Made by a program: the position numbers and the translations under genes. From contig NZ_LNYZ01000002.1 of NCBI RefSeq assembly GCF_001468065.1, positions 1 through 64,000 on the forward strand: DNA of 64,000 bases, given 5' to 3'. The notes below the pieces were generated by a model, which was given only the letters and a program-made list of their open reading frames with translations, did no database searches and was not told the DNA's origin. Below, in pieces: positions 1-8,982 of this stretch. How positions within the stretch are numbered: the stretch's first letter is position 1; each line of letters opens with the position of its first letter. The DNA is from Legionella steigerwaltii (lineage in GTDB: Bacteria > Pseudomonadota > Gammaproteobacteria > Legionellales > Legionellaceae).

Positions 1-114
1 TAAAATTATGAATTTTTTTAAGAAAAATGAGACTAAATATGCTGCATGGGAATAATCAACTTTTAGACGCCAGGGTAATAATGTGACTTCTTTTTCATCT
101 TTTGACTCAGCCAT
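1..114 (-). CDS. Unidentified protein, N-terminal 38 codons only (runs off left edge)
   Basis: An open frame reads leftwards from an ATG at 114 to the window edge without a stop. The start is preceded by a strong ribosome binding site (AGAGGAG, about 8 bases upstream). The peptide begins MAESKDEKEV, continues LPWRLKVDYSHAAYL, and becomes hydrophobic and basic near the cut (SFFLKKFIIL), which may be the first membrane or amphipathic helix. It reads in the same direction as the ccm operon but lies 326 bp beyond its end, with a palindromic repeat between. I do not recognise the family. The good RBS and start make a real gene likely. Confidence 0.55.
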   Translation of the reverse strand, partial: MAESKDEKEVTLLPWRLKVDYSHAAYLVSFFLKKFIIL

Positions 115-357
115 TTATTTTCTCCTCTTTTGATTGGAATATTGCTACAAAAGCCACAGATGTTGACTCATTCAGCAAAAATGGACATAGAAGATTGCAA
201 TCTATATGTGCAAATTATACGTTTTTTTGTATCTTTATAGGAAAGATTGATTATTATTTACACATTATTTGCACTAGTTGGAATAAAATGAACATTAATG
301 AGTTGACTCAAAGACTTTTTCTTAAAATCTTCGGGATCAATGGGTGTTATGTGCTTT
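115..357. other. Gene-free stretch, probable promoter region of the left-edge gene
   Basis: No supported ORF. On the minus strand a TATAAT hexamer lies at 219-214, about 100 bases upstream of the ATG at 114, so it could be a -10 element. I see no convincing -35 partner. A plus-strand frame (102-449) runs through here, but it lacks a plausible start signal and ends inside the palindromic repeat. Confidence 0.3.
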
Positions 358-438
358 GTAGCCTGGGTGCAGCGCAGCGGAACCCGGGAGATCATGTTCA
401 CTTAAAACCCGGGTTCCGCTGCGCTGCACCCAGGCTAC
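358..438. repeat. Family-1 palindromic repeat, copy A (complete)
   Basis: Two perfectly complementary 31-base arms, starting GTAGCCTGGGTGCAGC and ending GCACCCAGGCTAC, are separated by a 19-base loop. As RNA this would be a very stable hairpin. It lies just after the stop of the ccmI-like gene. It is the cleanest of about 15 related copies in the window. Confidence 0.95.
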
Positions 439-440
439 GA

Positions 441-1124
441 TTAATTTAGATTTTTATCTCTCAGCTTAATACGCTCTTCAGCCTTGGCAATTGCCTTACG
501 AATCGCTTGTGCTTCTTCTGATTGCTCTGGTGCCAATTTTAATAAGCGTTGCCAATAATCTATTGCATCTTCATAGGCATGACTTACAAAAGCATCCATC
601 GCAAGCATCGCGAGTGCATCAGCTTGGTTTGGATTATTTTTTAATAACCGACTCAATATCTCTGTGATCTGCTCAGTAAATTGCTGGTTATTCAATACCC
701 ACAAGCTATGTGCATAATTAACCGCATATTGTTCATCATTCGGATTAAACTGATAGGCTTTCTCAAAAGCATTCACTGCGTTTTGCTTTTCATTTTGGCT
801 GCTGTACAAACGTCCTAAGAGGTACCAACCTTTAGCACTCTTGGGGCTATCATCCAATTTTGCTTTTAATTTATCAATTAACTCCTGAGGGCTTTTAACC
901 GACTCCAGCATTTTTTTAGCTTGTTCTTGAGATTGCACGTGGTGAACATATTCTTGCCATCCGCCAAAACCACCCCAATAAAAATATCCCGCAAATGCCA
1001 TCAAAAAAACAGTAGGAAACAATAACAAACTGGCAATAAAACGGCGTTTGAATGGGTAAACCATGAAGATGCAGGCTAAGCCAGCAAGCCCAAATAGTAA
1101 TCCCAGTAACCACCATTCATTCAT
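441..1124 (-). CDS. ccmI: Cytochrome c biogenesis TPR protein CcmI-like (C-terminal half of long CcmH)
   Basis: A 227-residue protein with two N-terminal membrane helices (about residues 4-20 and 29-47) and a soluble TPR region. Visible TPR units include GWYLLGRLYSSQNEKQNAV and the following YAVNYAHSLWVL and ADALAMLAMDAFV helices, ending in a charged tail. CcmI/CycH-type proteins bind the C-terminal part of apocytochrome c and present it to the CcmF/CcmH haem ligase on the periplasmic side. The start at 1124 overlaps the ccmH stop and has AAGGAAG upstream; an in-frame extension to 1202 would lie inside ccmH and is unlikely. It is the last gene of the ccm operon. The second half of E. coli CcmH is similar, so here the two functions are separate genes. 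Confidence 0.85.
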   Translation of the reverse strand: MNEWWLLGLLFGLAGLACIFMVYPFKRRFIASLLLFPTVFLMAFAGYFYWGGFGGWQEYVHHVQSQEQAKKMLESVKSPQELIDKLKAKLDDSPKSAKGWYLLGRLYSSQNEKQNAVNAFEKAYQFNPNDEQYAVNYAHSLWVLNNQQFTEQITEILSRLLKNNPNQADALAMLAMDAFVSHAYEDAIDYWQRLLKLAPEQSEEAQAIRKAIAKAEERIKLRDKNLN

Positions 1125-1524
1125 AAGAAACTTCCTTCTTTCGAGCAAAACAAGTCCGCCAGAAAATAACAAACCCCAATAATAAAAATAAAACAGGTCC
1201 AAACCACAACAAGAAAGTTACTGCCTTAACAGGAGGGTTAAACAGAATAAAATCACCATAGCGAGCAGTCAGATAATCACTGATTTCAGTATCACTTTTC
1301 CCTGCTTTAACCATTTGATAAACCTGGGCACGCAAGTCTTTAGCTAATTCGGCATTAGAATCAGCCAAATCTTGATTTTGACAAACCAAGCAACGTAAGT
1401 CTTTGAGTAGGTGATTAAACTGGGCTTCCTTTTGAGCGGAATCTAAAGGATAAGTACTGTTCGCCCAAGTGGCTGGGCTTAGAAAAATCAAAATCCCCAA
1501 AAATACGAAATATATTCGAGCCAT
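1117..1524 (-). CDS. ccmH: Cytochrome c maturation protein CcmH (short form)
   Basis: A 135-residue protein with a signal peptide (about residues 1-21), a periplasmic domain with the family motif LRCLVCQNQDLADS (Cys45 and Cys48), and a C-terminal membrane helix (about 101-121). CcmH is a thioredoxin-like-pathway reductase of the haem ligation complex: its CxxC pair is reduced by CcmG and in turn reduces the apocytochrome CXXCH motif. The ATG at 1524 shares a base with the ccmG stop (TAATG). An in-frame start 16 codons upstream lies inside ccmG and would place charged residues before the signal peptide, so I rejected it. The 3' end overlaps ccmI. Confidence 0.95.
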   Translation of the reverse strand: MARIYFVFLGILIFLSPATWANSTYPLDSAQKEAQFNHLLKDLRCLVCQNQDLADSNAELAKDLRAQVYQMVKAGKSDTEISDYLTARYGDFILFNPPVKAVTFLLWFGPVLFLLLGFVIFWRTCFARKKEVSYE

Positions 1525-2057
1525 TATGCTTGCTCCAACTGTTTCATTAAGGGTGAAATCTCTTTTAGCCATACTTCCTGCGTCATGATGCCTACATGTC
1601 GATAACGGATTATTCCTTTTTTATCAATTACAAACGTTTCTGGTGCTCCATAAACACCCAAATCGATAGCAACTTTCCCACCTCGATCTTCAATCACGAG
1701 TTTATAGGGATTTCCCCACTGCTCTAACCATCGGAGTGCATTGACCGATTGATCTTTATAATTTAACCCATAGATTGGCACGCCCTCGCGTGCTAATTGC
1801 AACATTAAGACCTGCTCATCAATACACGCAGCACACCAACTCGCCCAAACATTCAACAAAATAACCTGACCACGTAATTGCTTGGAACTAAAAGAAGAAT
1901 TCGGATCATGCAACAGGGGTAAGCTAAATTGAGGTAAGGACTTACCCAGCTGTGCTGAAGGTAACTCATGCGGATTTAAAGACAAACCACGCCAAAGAAA
2001 AACGCAAAGCAGCAAAAAAAGAGTGATTGGCGCAGCCTTCCATCCTATTTTTCTCAT
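1524..2057 (-). CDS. ccmG: Thiol:disulfide interchange protein CcmG/DsbE
   Basis: A 177-residue membrane-anchored thioredoxin-like protein. An uncleaved N-terminal helix (about residues 9-26) is followed by a periplasmic thioredoxin fold with active site WCAAC (Cys75 and Cys78) and the cis-proline motif GAPETF. The family reduces CcmH and apocytochrome c using electrons from DsbD. The active-site dipeptide Ala-Ala differs from the Pro-Thr or Val-Pro found in several homologues. The ATG overlaps the ccmF stop by four bases (ATGA), a sign of translational coupling. Confidence 0.95.
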   Translation of the reverse strand: MRKIGWKAAPITLFLLLCVFLWRGLSLNPHELPSAQLGKSLPQFSLPLLHDPNSSFSSKQLRGQVILLNVWASWCAACIDEQVLMLQLAREGVPIYGLNYKDQSVNALRWLEQWGNPYKLVIEDRGGKVAIDLGVYGAPETFVIDKKGIIRYRHVGIMTQEVWLKEISPLMKQLEQA

Positions 2058-4003
2058 GCCTGCAACTCCTGAGCACGCACTACTATGGTCCTTTTTTGAT
2101 AATATCGTCTATCCGTTAGCGCAAAAAAACCTCCTGCTAAAATCATAAATCCGCCGCCCCAAATCCAACGGATTAAGGGTTTATAATATAATCTGACCGA
2201 CCAAGAATCATTAGCTAATGGCTCACCCAAAGCAATATAAATATCTCTGAAAGGTGTTACATCAATTGCCGATTCAGTCATCGCCATTTGACCTATTGTA
2301 TACAGTCTTTTTTCAGGATAAATCAGTTTCGCTTTTCCTTCATGACTTATTTTAAATTGTGCTCTTGTTCCTTTATAGTTCGGTCCAGATAAGGGCTCCT
2401 GATGCATAAATTCTATAGAGTAATCCAGCAAAGCCACTTTTTTTCCGGGTTCCATTTGCACATCATCTTGCACCCCATAAGCAGTAGAAACCGCAATACC
2501 AATTACCGTAGTTGCAACGCCCAAATGTGCCAGAATCATTCCCCAATAAGCTTGTCCTACTTGCGATAAACCCCGATCATAAATTCGTCTGTAGGCCGCT
2601 TTGACGGTACTTAAAATCACCCAGCAAGCTAAAATTAACCCCATAAAAGCTGAACCATTAAACTCTCTAGTCGTAGCAAGGAGCAAAACTAGAGGGATTA
2701 AGAAACTAAGTACAGCGAATTTCCAGAGTTTTCTTAATACACCACGCCAATGATCACTATTCCATCGGAGGTGAATACCGATTCCCATCAACAACAACAT
2801 GGGAATCATCAAAGGAATGAATACCGAATTAAAATAAGGAGCTCCTACGGATAGCTTACCTAGGCCTAAACCTTCAACAAGTAATGGGTATACCGTTCCC
2901 ATTAACACGGTGAGCATAATGACGACTAAAAAAACATTATTGAGTAATAAAGCACTTTCCCTAGAAAATGGACTAGGATTACTGCCTGAATGTAAAGTCT
3001 GTGCTCTAAAAAGAAATAATAATAATGAACCACCAATAACGAACAATAAAAATCCTAAAATATATAATCCACGCTGCGGATCTACAGCAAATGCATGAAC
3101 TGAAGTTAAAACACCGGAACGTACAAGAAACGTACCAATTAAACTTAAAGAAAATGCCGCAATTGCAAGCAACATAGTCCAAGCCTTAAATTGTTGACGT
3201 TGTTCCGTCACAGCTAAAGAGTGCAATAACGCGGTTCCAACGAGCCAAGGCATAAAAGAAGCATTTTCTACTGGATCCCAAAACCACCACCCGCCCCAGC
3301 CTAACTCACGATAAGCCCACCAGCTTCCCAAAGTAATTCCAGCAGTTAAACAACACCAGGCAGCTAATGTCCAAGGTCTAGTCCATTTGGACCAACTGGC
3401 TTCTACCTTACCCGCCCAAAGTGCTGCAATGGCAAACGCAAAAGCAACAGAAAAACCAACATAGCCCATATACAACATGGGTGGATGGAATAAAAAGCCT
3501 GGATCTTGCAATAAAGGATTCAAATCACGTCCTTGAGTATCCAAAACTTGGAATTGACGCAAAAAAGGATTGGATGTAGTCAGCAAAAACAGGATAAATC
3601 CAATGCTTAACCAACCGAGAACAACTAAAACTCTTGTACGCATTTCCTTATCCAAACCCGAACTGCAAAAAGTCACAAGCAATGTCCAAAAGCTAAGGAT
3701 AGCAACCCATAACAACATGGAGCCTTCATGTCCGCCCCAAACCGCACAGAGTTTGTAAAACCAAGGTAAGGAAATACTGGAGTTCCTCAGCACGTAAATT
3801 ACTGAAAAATCATCCTTTAAAAAACAAAGAGTTAGAAAAAGATAGGACAAGGCAATAAAGAAAAACTGACAAACTACATAAGTACTAGCAGCATCCATCC
3901 AGTTTGTACGTTTTAATTGCAGTCCAATGAGTGGAATTAATGCAAGCATAATGGAGGAAAGCAAGGCCAAAATTAAAGAAAAAAGTCCTAATTCTGCAAT
4001 CAT
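2054..4003 (-). CDS. ccmF: Haem lyase subunit CcmF
   Basis: A 649-residue polytopic membrane protein, the usual length for CcmF. It carries the tryptophan-rich WWD signature [19 protein letters not shown] at about residues 236-254, plus conserved periplasmic histidine segments (GHEGSMLLW near 91, [10 protein letters not shown] near 172) and a long C-terminal periplasmic loop. CcmF takes haem from holo-CcmE and, with CcmH/CcmI, attaches it to apocytochrome c. It overlaps ccmE upstream (ATGA at 4000-4003) and ccmG downstream by four bases, so the three genes are almost certainly one transcript. Confidence 0.97.
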   Translation of the reverse strand: MIAELGLFSLILALLSSIMLALIPLIGLQLKRTNWMDAASTYVVCQFFFIALSYLFLTLCFLKDDFSVIYVLRNSSISLPWFYKLCAVWGGHEGSMLLWVAILSFWTLLVTFCSSGLDKEMRTRVLVVLGWLSIGFILFLLTTSNPFLRQFQVLDTQGRDLNPLLQDPGFLFHPPMLYMGYVGFSVAFAFAIAALWAGKVEASWSKWTRPWTLAAWCCLTAGITLGSWWAYRELGWGGWWFWDPVENASFMPWLVGTALLHSLAVTEQRQQFKAWTMLLAIAAFSLSLIGTFLVRSGVLTSVHAFAVDPQRGLYILGFLLFVIGGSLLLFLFRAQTLHSGSNPSPFSRESALLLNNVFLVVIMLTVLMGTVYPLLVEGLGLGKLSVGAPYFNSVFIPLMIPMLLLMGIGIHLRWNSDHWRGVLRKLWKFAVLSFLIPLVLLLATTREFNGSAFMGLILACWVILSTVKAAYRRIYDRGLSQVGQAYWGMILAHLGVATTVIGIAVSTAYGVQDDVQMEPGKKVALLDYSIEFMHQEPLSGPNYKGTRAQFKISHEGKAKLIYPEKRLYTIGQMAMTESAIDVTPFRDIYIALGEPLANDSWSVRLYYKPLIRWIWGGGFMILAGGFFALTDRRYYQKRTIVVRAQELQA

Positions 4004-4431
4004 GAGCGTACCTTTTTGGCTAAAGCGATTTTCACTTCCGGCGGCATATAATTCGCATCATGTTTCGCCAATACTTGTGAGGCGCGAAAATGTTGACTGT
4101 CAATCAGTTGTCCTTCAGCAACCACACCTTGCTCATCTCGAAATAGATCGGGAAGAATTCCGGTATAAACCACAGTTATAGTTTTATCAAAATCAGTTAT
4201 CTTAAATTCTACATCCAAACCTGTTTTTGAACGGATAATGGATCCTTTCTCTACCATACCCCCTATCCGAATGTTATGCTTTTGTGGTGCTTCTCCTGTT
4301 ACAACCTGGCTCGGAGTATAAAATAAGCTAATATTTTGTCTCAGTGCATATAAAACCAGCGCTGCAGCTATGGATAAAATAGAGAAAGTGAATACTAAGA
4401 GTGTTATCTTACGTCTGCGTGCTGGAGTCAT
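4000..4431 (-). CDS. ccmE: Periplasmic haem chaperone CcmE
   Basis: A 143-residue protein with a basic N-terminus, one membrane anchor (about residues 8-29) and an OB-fold periplasmic domain. The haem-attachment segment is [12 protein letters not shown], in which His124 is the expected covalent haem ligand and Tyr128 the axial ligand. CcmE receives haem from the CcmABCD complex and hands it to CcmF. The stop overlaps the ccmF start; ccmD ends four bases upstream of the ATG. Confidence 0.96.
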   Translation of the reverse strand: MTPARRRKITLLVFTFSILSIAAALVLYALRQNISLFYTPSQVVTGEAPQKHNIRIGGMVEKGSIIRSKTGLDVEFKITDFDKTITVVYTGILPDLFRDEQGVVAEGQLIDSQHFRASQVLAKHDANYMPPEVKIALAKKVRS

Positions 4432-4435
4432 TTTT

Positions 4436-4594
4436 TTATCGCTTAAACCATTGTTGTAATTTTTGGCGTGTCTGTTTCTCTTTCCATTTCATACCTAACA
4501 TATTCATGACCAAAACAGCACAAACCAAACCATAAGCTGGCCAGACATACATGGAGTATCCTCCCATTGCCAACCACTCTAAAAATTGATTCAT
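4436..4594 (-). CDS. ccmD: Haem exporter accessory protein CcmD
   Basis: A short 52-residue ORF beginning [18 protein letters not shown]. The MGGYxxYVWPAYG pattern is the hallmark of CcmD. It has one membrane helix (about residues 14-36) followed by a basic cytoplasmic tail ([14 protein letters not shown]). CcmD stabilises the CcmC-CcmE interaction and is needed for release of holo-CcmE. The ATG overlaps the ccmC stop (ATGA at 4591-4594) and the stop is four bases from ccmE, exactly where ccmD sits in other Ccm system I operons. Confidence 0.93.
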   Translation of the reverse strand: MNQFLEWLAMGGYSMYVWPAYGLVCAVLVMNMLGMKWKEKQTRQKLQQWFKR

Positions 4595-5334
4595 TTAAAT
4601 TCCCCTTCAAATTGAATCTTAACCCAAGATTGTCTTTTTTCCCTAAGTAATAATTCTTGGCGTGCTTTCTCTAAAATAATCCACAAACAATATAAAAAAA
4701 ATCCAACCAGAGTTAACAACAAAGGATACAACATGCTGCCATCGATCTTTGGCTTGGCAAAGACGGACAAAGTAGACCCTTGATGTAACGTATTCCACCA
4801 ATACACTGAATAATGAATAATCGGTAAATCAATAACCCCAACTAAGGTTAAGATGGCAATGATTTTATCTCCATCTTCCTTGTTTTTTACGGCATAGTGT
4901 GTCGCTAGAATTGCGGCATAAAGCAATAAAAGGATTAATTCAGAAGTCAGGCGAGCATCCCAAACCCACCAAGCCCCCCACATGGGCTTACCCCAAATGC
5001 TCCCGGTTACTAGAGCAAGAAACGCCATGCTAAGGCCAATTTGAGCAACAATACTGATTAAAAGACCTGCTATTTTAATACGCCAGACCAAAAGCAATAC
5101 CGCTAAAAAACCCATCCAGGCATAAAGCATCATCGACAAAAATGCACTGGGAACATGCACATAAATAATACGAAATGCCTCACCTTGCTGGTAATCGGGC
5201 GGAGTAAATGCCAACCCCCAAATTATACCAACAAATAATGCCACGAAAGCACCCACAGCCAAACTTGGAGTAAGGCGTCCGGCGAAGTTATAAAAAAACT
5301 TTGGTGATGCCAGCTGATATAATAATTTCCACAT
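4591..5334 (-). CDS. ccmC: Haem-handling membrane protein CcmC
   Basis: A 247-residue protein with six predicted membrane helices. The WWD motif WGAWWVWDARLT is at about residues 119-130, flanked by conserved histidines His60 (YVHVPSAF) and His174 (LPIIHYSVYWWN), which hold haem as it is loaded onto CcmE. I chose the ATG giving MWKLLYQLAS, which matches the start of known CcmC proteins. A TTG six codons upstream is possible, but neither has a strong ribosome binding site. Unusually, a family-1 palindrome separates it from ccmB (see 5408-5486). Confidence 0.95.
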   Translation of the reverse strand: MWKLLYQLASPKFFYNFAGRLTPSLAVGAFVALFVGIIWGLAFTPPDYQQGEAFRIIYVHVPSAFLSMMLYAWMGFLAVLLLVWRIKIAGLLISIVAQIGLSMAFLALVTGSIWGKPMWGAWWVWDARLTSELILLLLYAAILATHYAVKNKEDGDKIIAILTLVGVIDLPIIHYSVYWWNTLHQGSTLSVFAKPKIDGSMLYPLLLTLVGFFLYCLWIILEKARQELLLREKRQSWVKIQFEGEFK

Positions 5335-5407
5335 AGGAATAATTGAAATCAAAAAAAGCGGATTTTAACACGCATCCACCCATTCGCAAAATCCCATAAA
5401 ATAAAAG

Positions 5408-5486
5408 TAGCCTGGGTGCAGCACAGCGGAACCCGGGATTTTATCGCATGGAGTTCCCGGGTTCCGCTGTGCTGCAGCCAGGCTAC
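5408..5486. repeat. Family-1 palindromic repeat, copy B, inside the ccm operon
   Basis: Arms of about 31 bases with an 18-base loop. The arm variant GCAGCACAGCGG is matched by CCGCTGTGCTGC in the other arm; there is one mismatch near the end. It lies in the 176-base gap between the ccmB stop and the ccmC start, so it would be transcribed within the polycistronic mRNA. Confidence 0.93.
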
Positions 5487-5510
5487 AATAAATTCATCTA
5501 CTTTTATTAT

Positions 5511-6191
5511 TTATTCGACGTGGCTGATGCGTATTATACCGGCGATTGCGTAAGGTAAAAATCCCATTGCAACGATTGACATTGCCAATAATAGGGCCAA
5601 ATAAGCAGTAATTGGCAGACCTTGCATGGCAATAGTTACGGTTCCACTTCCAAAAATGAGTACAGGCATGGTTAAAGGCAACAAAATCAAAGCCATCAAA
5701 AGGCCTTTTTGATTGATTCCCACGCCAAATGCCGCAGCCAGAGCACAAAGAAATAATAAAGCAGGAGTACCACAAATAATGGTCAGTGCAAGCACTCCTG
5801 CTTCCCAAGCACTTAATGAAAAAAGTAAAGCAATTAGCGGACATAAAACGAGTAAAGGCAGTAAATTAAATAACCAATGAGCAATTACTTTTGCAGCAAC
5901 AAGTAAAGGTAAAGACTGCCCCGAAACGATCCATTGTTCAATGACACCATGCTCATAATCTTGTTGAAATAAACGTTCTGCTGAAAGCAGCAAAGATAAA
6001 AGTATTGCCATCCAAACTAAGCCAGGAGCAATGGTCCTAAGCAATATTACTTCCGGTTTTACAGTCAAGGGAAACATAAAAAGAAAAATTAAAAAAAACA
6101 GGCATGAGTTCACCAAAAAACGAATTTGACGCATCTGAATGAGTAATTCACGCCTGCATTGTTTGGCAAAGATAGAAAAAGAGGAACTCAC
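5511..6191 (-). CDS. ccmB: Haem exporter permease CcmB
   Basis: A 226-residue integral membrane protein with six predicted helices, the normal CcmB length. It contains the conserved early segment QCRRELLIQMRQ and the motif EHGVIEQWIVSGQSL typical of the family. CcmB pairs with the ATPase CcmA; together with CcmC and CcmD they form the complex that releases holo-CcmE. I chose the GTG at 6191 because it overlaps the ccmA stop (GTGA) and has GGAG about nine bases upstream. A TTG two codons earlier is the alternative. Confidence 0.95.
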   Translation of the reverse strand: MSSSFSIFAKQCRRELLIQMRQIRFLVNSCLFFLIFLFMFPLTVKPEVILLRTIAPGLVWMAILLSLLLSAERLFQQDYEHGVIEQWIVSGQSLPLLVAAKVIAHWLFNLLPLLVLCPLIALLFSLSAWEAGVLALTIICGTPALLFLCALAAAFGVGINQKGLLMALILLPLTMPVLIFGSGTVTIAMQGLPITAYLALLLAMSIVAMGFLPYAIAGIIRISHVE

Positions 6192-6817
6192 AAACAATAC
6201 TCCTCATAATCAGAGGGATTGAGTGGTAATTGCTGGTGAGAAGTCAGTAAAACTGAGCCCCCATGTTTTCGATGAGTCGCTATTTTATCCATGACCTGTG
6301 TCATGGCATGGTCATCTAATGCCACTAAAGGTTCATCAAGAAGCCACAATTTAGAGCAAGAAAACCATAAACGTAACAATCCAGCTTGTCGGCGCTGCCC
6401 GGAAGATAATACACCACAAGGAACATCGAGATGATGTTCGAGCTTAAATATTGAAGCCAGTTCTTCTATTTTCTTCAATCGATCTTTTTTTGTACGTGAG
6501 GCTAATGAGAATGCACCTTGAAGATCAAAATAACAATTCTCTCTTAAGGTTAAATTAGGATTAATACCGGCTTTGTGTCCTACAAAACACAACTGACGTT
6601 GATAAGCGGAATAGTCTTTAGCTATATTTTGGCCAAAAAATTGCACTTCACCTTGATGCGGATGCAATAAACCAGCAATTAATTTCAACAAGGTTGTCTT
6701 GCCTGCACCATTTCTACCACGCAAATGAAGCAGCCCCCCTACAGGCAAATGAAAAGCTACCTTATTCAATAAAGGCTGATCCTGATAATCAAAATCAAGG
6801 TTAATCACATCAAGCAT
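6188..6817 (-). CDS. ccmA: Haem exporter ATP-binding protein CcmA
   Basis: A 209-residue ABC ATPase. The Walker A motif GRNGAGKT is at residues 34-41, the signature is LSSGQRRQ (near 137), and Walker B with the catalytic glutamate is LWLLDEP (near 157). ATP hydrolysis by CcmA drives release of holo-CcmE from CcmC. It is the first gene of the minus-strand ccm operon and overlaps ccmB by four bases. A family-1 repeat lies directly upstream. Confidence 0.95.
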   Translation of the reverse strand: MLDVINLDFDYQDQPLLNKVAFHLPVGGLLHLRGRNGAGKTTLLKLIAGLLHPHQGEVQFFGQNIAKDYSAYQRQLCFVGHKAGINPNLTLRENCYFDLQGAFSLASRTKKDRLKKIEELASIFKLEHHLDVPCGVLSSGQRRQAGLLRLWFSCSKLWLLDEPLVALDDHAMTQVMDKIATHRKHGGSVLLTSHQQLPLNPSDYEEYCL

Positions 6818-6849
6818 AGGTCAATGATATACTGTAGGTTGAAATTTAG

Positions 6850-6931
6850 GTAGCCTGTGTGAAGCACAGCGGAACCCGGGGATCTTGAGGTTGAAGTTTT
6901 CCCGGGTTCCGCTGTGCTTCACCCAGGCTAC
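6850..6931. repeat. Family-1 palindromic repeat, copy C
   Basis: Complete palindrome with the arm variant GAAGCACAGCGG matched by CCGCTGTGCTTC in the opposite arm, so two positions differ from copy A in both arms at once. There is one unpaired change near the outer end (CCTGTGTG). It lies between the RhoGAP-like gene and ccmA. Confidence 0.93.
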
Positions 6932-6978
6932 ATTTTAATAAAATAGTACTCGAACTGGAAAACAAAACAAGTTTTATT

Positions 6979-7944
6979 TTATATGTTTATTTGCAAAGAC
7001 TTTTCAAGCTCTAGATCTCTTCTCCGCTCCGCAACCATTTCTCTAAACGCTTTCACTGAGGAGGTATCGAGCTTAAAAAACCAGGTTACCAATCCTTGGC
7101 TTACAGCAAGTACTTTTTCGTATTCAGGTTTCGCTTTTAATTCATCTACTACTCGATCAAAATTTTCTGAAGTCGCGTTTTCAAGTCGCTTTTTAAAATC
7201 CAAAAGAATTTGGCTTTTTAAAAAATCCCCTTTCAAGCCTTTATATTTTGGATCTAATTCATCATTACTTTGAGCATTGAACAGATGGAATCTATTTTTT
7301 GATGAATCTTTTACTTCAGCTTCATAATGGGTGCCTCGTAGCGAGAGCTCTGGCTCATCAATCATCGAAACATGATCAATTATATCAGTACAAATAGCAA
7401 TTCGCTCGTTAATAAGCGTTAGATCTTGTTCATTAGATATTTTAAATAGATTTGGACTCAACATACTGCCCAAATTTTTGGAAGGCATTCTAGTTGCTGT
7501 ATTTTGTGCTACATGCCCAAGCATTTTAAATAATAAAAAAGAAATTACTAGATTACTTTTCGTCTGGTCGTTGACTTTCAATATATTCTTTATTTCTTCT
7601 AAATAGTTCTGATTCGATTTCTTTGCATTCTTTAATTTTTGGAATTGAGAAGAGCTAAAGAGAGGATTATCTCCGTCTTTCAAGGTACCTAAAACTCCCT
7701 TTAGGAGTTGAGCACACTCGGCCAGTGATATTTCAGTCTGATCATTTATCTTAGTCTTACCTTCCTCTATTTCTCCAATTAATTCTTTGCGTCTTGCATC
7801 TGAGTACGGGCATGTGCGAAAAATTCCTTCTTTTATATCAGTATTATTCGTATCCTTTAACTTCCCTTCTATTAGTTTAATTAGAGTCAGTGCCGCATCC
7901 TGTAAGTTCTTAATTTCATTTTGGCTTAATTTTTTAGATGTCAT
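6979..7944 (-). CDS. RhoGAP-domain protein, candidate Dot/Icm effector
   Basis: A 321-residue cytosolic-type protein without signal peptide or membrane helix. Residues about 1-200 match the RhoGAP fold. The arginine-finger segment is KEGIFRTCPYSDARRKEL (Arg43), followed by AQLLKGVLGTLKDGDNPLF (Lys82, corresponding to the conserved LLK of the LLKxxLRxLPxPL box) and TRMPSKNLGSMLSPNLF (Asn157, corresponding to the NLAxxFGP box). The family stimulates GTP hydrolysis by Rho/Rac/Cdc42 GTPases, which bacteria lack, so the target would be in the host. The C-terminal third (about 215-321) is unrecognised and ends in a charged tail (RRRDLELEKSL) compatible with a type IV secretion signal. It has a strong RBS (AAGGGGGG). 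The motif match is seen; secretion and host role are inferred. Confidence 0.8.
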   Translation of the reverse strand: MTSKKLSQNEIKNLQDAALTLIKLIEGKLKDTNNTDIKEGIFRTCPYSDARRKELIGEIEEGKTKINDQTEISLAECAQLLKGVLGTLKDGDNPLFSSSQFQKLKNAKKSNQNYLEEIKNILKVNDQTKSNLVISFLLFKMLGHVAQNTATRMPSKNLGSMLSPNLFKISNEQDLTLINERIAICTDIIDHVSMIDEPELSLRGTHYEAEVKDSSKNRFHLFNAQSNDELDPKYKGLKGDFLKSQILLDFKKRLENATSENFDRVVDELKAKPEYEKVLAVSQGLVTWFFKLDTSSVKAFREMVAERRRDLELEKSLQINI

Positions 7945-8046
7945 AAATATCCCCCTTCTTTACAACTTATTAAATCTACTAAATAGACCCTTGCTAAGTA
8001 CCCTATTGATCGCCATAATTTGTTTTTATTTTTTTAAAGGTCAACA

Positions 8047-8982
8047 ATGGAATTTCTAACTCAATATGGTCTATTCCTTTTAAAATCAATCACTGTAGTT
8101 ATTGCCTGCCTGATTGTATTTGCCGGTTTTTTTTCTATGAGTCGCAAGCCGAAGCCTAAACTGGAGGTGATCTCTCTAAATGAGCATTATGATCATATCA
8201 TATCCACAATGAATAAAAAAGTTCTTGGAGAAAAGCCACCTAAGAAAAAGAAAAATAAAGATAAAAAGCCAACCCTGTATGTTATTGATTTTCATGGTGA
8301 CATTAGAGCCTCCCAGGTAGAACAACTCAGAGAGGAAATTACTGCAATTCTGTGTACTGCGAAACCTGAAGATGAAGTTTTAGTTCGTCTGGATAGCCCT
8401 GGTGGTATAGTCAACACTTATGGGCTAGCTGCCTCACAATTGCAACGCATTCGCGATAAAAATATTCCCTTAACAGTGAGCATCGATAAAATGGCTGCCA
8501 GTGGAGGTTATTTGATGGCTTGTGTCGCCAATCAAATTATTGCGGCCCCTTTTGCAATTATCGGCTCTATTGGTGTAGTAGCACAAATACCTAATTTCCA
8601 TCGTTGGCTTAAAAAACACGATATTGATGTGGAATTGTTGACAGCTGGAGAATACAAGCGAACGTTAACCCTGTTTGGCGAGAACACTGAAAAAGGAAGG
8701 GAAAAAGCGCAGGATGATCTGGAAAAAATACATGCTGCTTTTAGAAATTATGTAGCGGGTAATCGAGAACAATTAGATATTGATGAGGTTTCTACAGGGG
8801 AACATTGGTTAGCCAAAGACGCTTTTGCTCTGAAACTTGTAGATAAGTTATGCACAAGCGATGACTATCTCATAGAAAAAATTGCTAACTATAAAGCATT
8901 CAAACTTAATGTTCCTCCCAAATCATCTCTGACTAATAAATTACTTAAGCCAGCGATGCGATTGATGCACCCATGGGGCTAA
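8047..8982 (+). CDS. sohB: SohB-type inner-membrane serine protease (S49 family)
   Basis: A 311-residue protein with an N-terminal membrane anchor (about residues 8-30), a lysine-rich linker (PKKKKNKDKK) and a ClpP/crotonase-type S49 peptidase domain. The nucleophile is Ser152 in DKMAASGGYLMACVA, and the general-base lysine is Lys204 in AGEYKRTLTLFGENTEKGR, the same dyad as SohB/SppA. The family cleaves signal peptides or other membrane peptides at the periplasmic face. The start is nine bases after AAAGGTCAAC. It is transcribed divergently from the RhoGAP-like gene, with 102 bp between the two starts. Confidence 0.93.
   Translation: MEFLTQYGLFLLKSITVVIACLIVFAGFFSMSRKPKPKLEVISLNEHYDHIISTMNKKVLGEKPPKKKKNKDKKPTLYVIDFHGDIRASQVEQLREEITAILCTAKPEDEVLVRLDSPGGIVNTYGLAASQLQRIRDKNIPLTVSIDKMAASGGYLMACVANQIIAAPFAIIGSIGVVAQIPNFHRWLKKHDIDVELLTAGEYKRTLTLFGENTEKGREKAQDDLEKIHAAFRNYVAGNREQLDIDEVSTGEHWLAKDAFALKLVDKLCTSDDYLIEKIANYKAFKLNVPPKSSLTNKLLKPAMRLMHPWG

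Noticed and set aside
102..449. Plus-strand 115-codon frame at the left end
   Set aside because: It runs antisense over the start of the left-edge gene and reads through the family-1 palindrome; no ribosome binding site and no recognisable protein.
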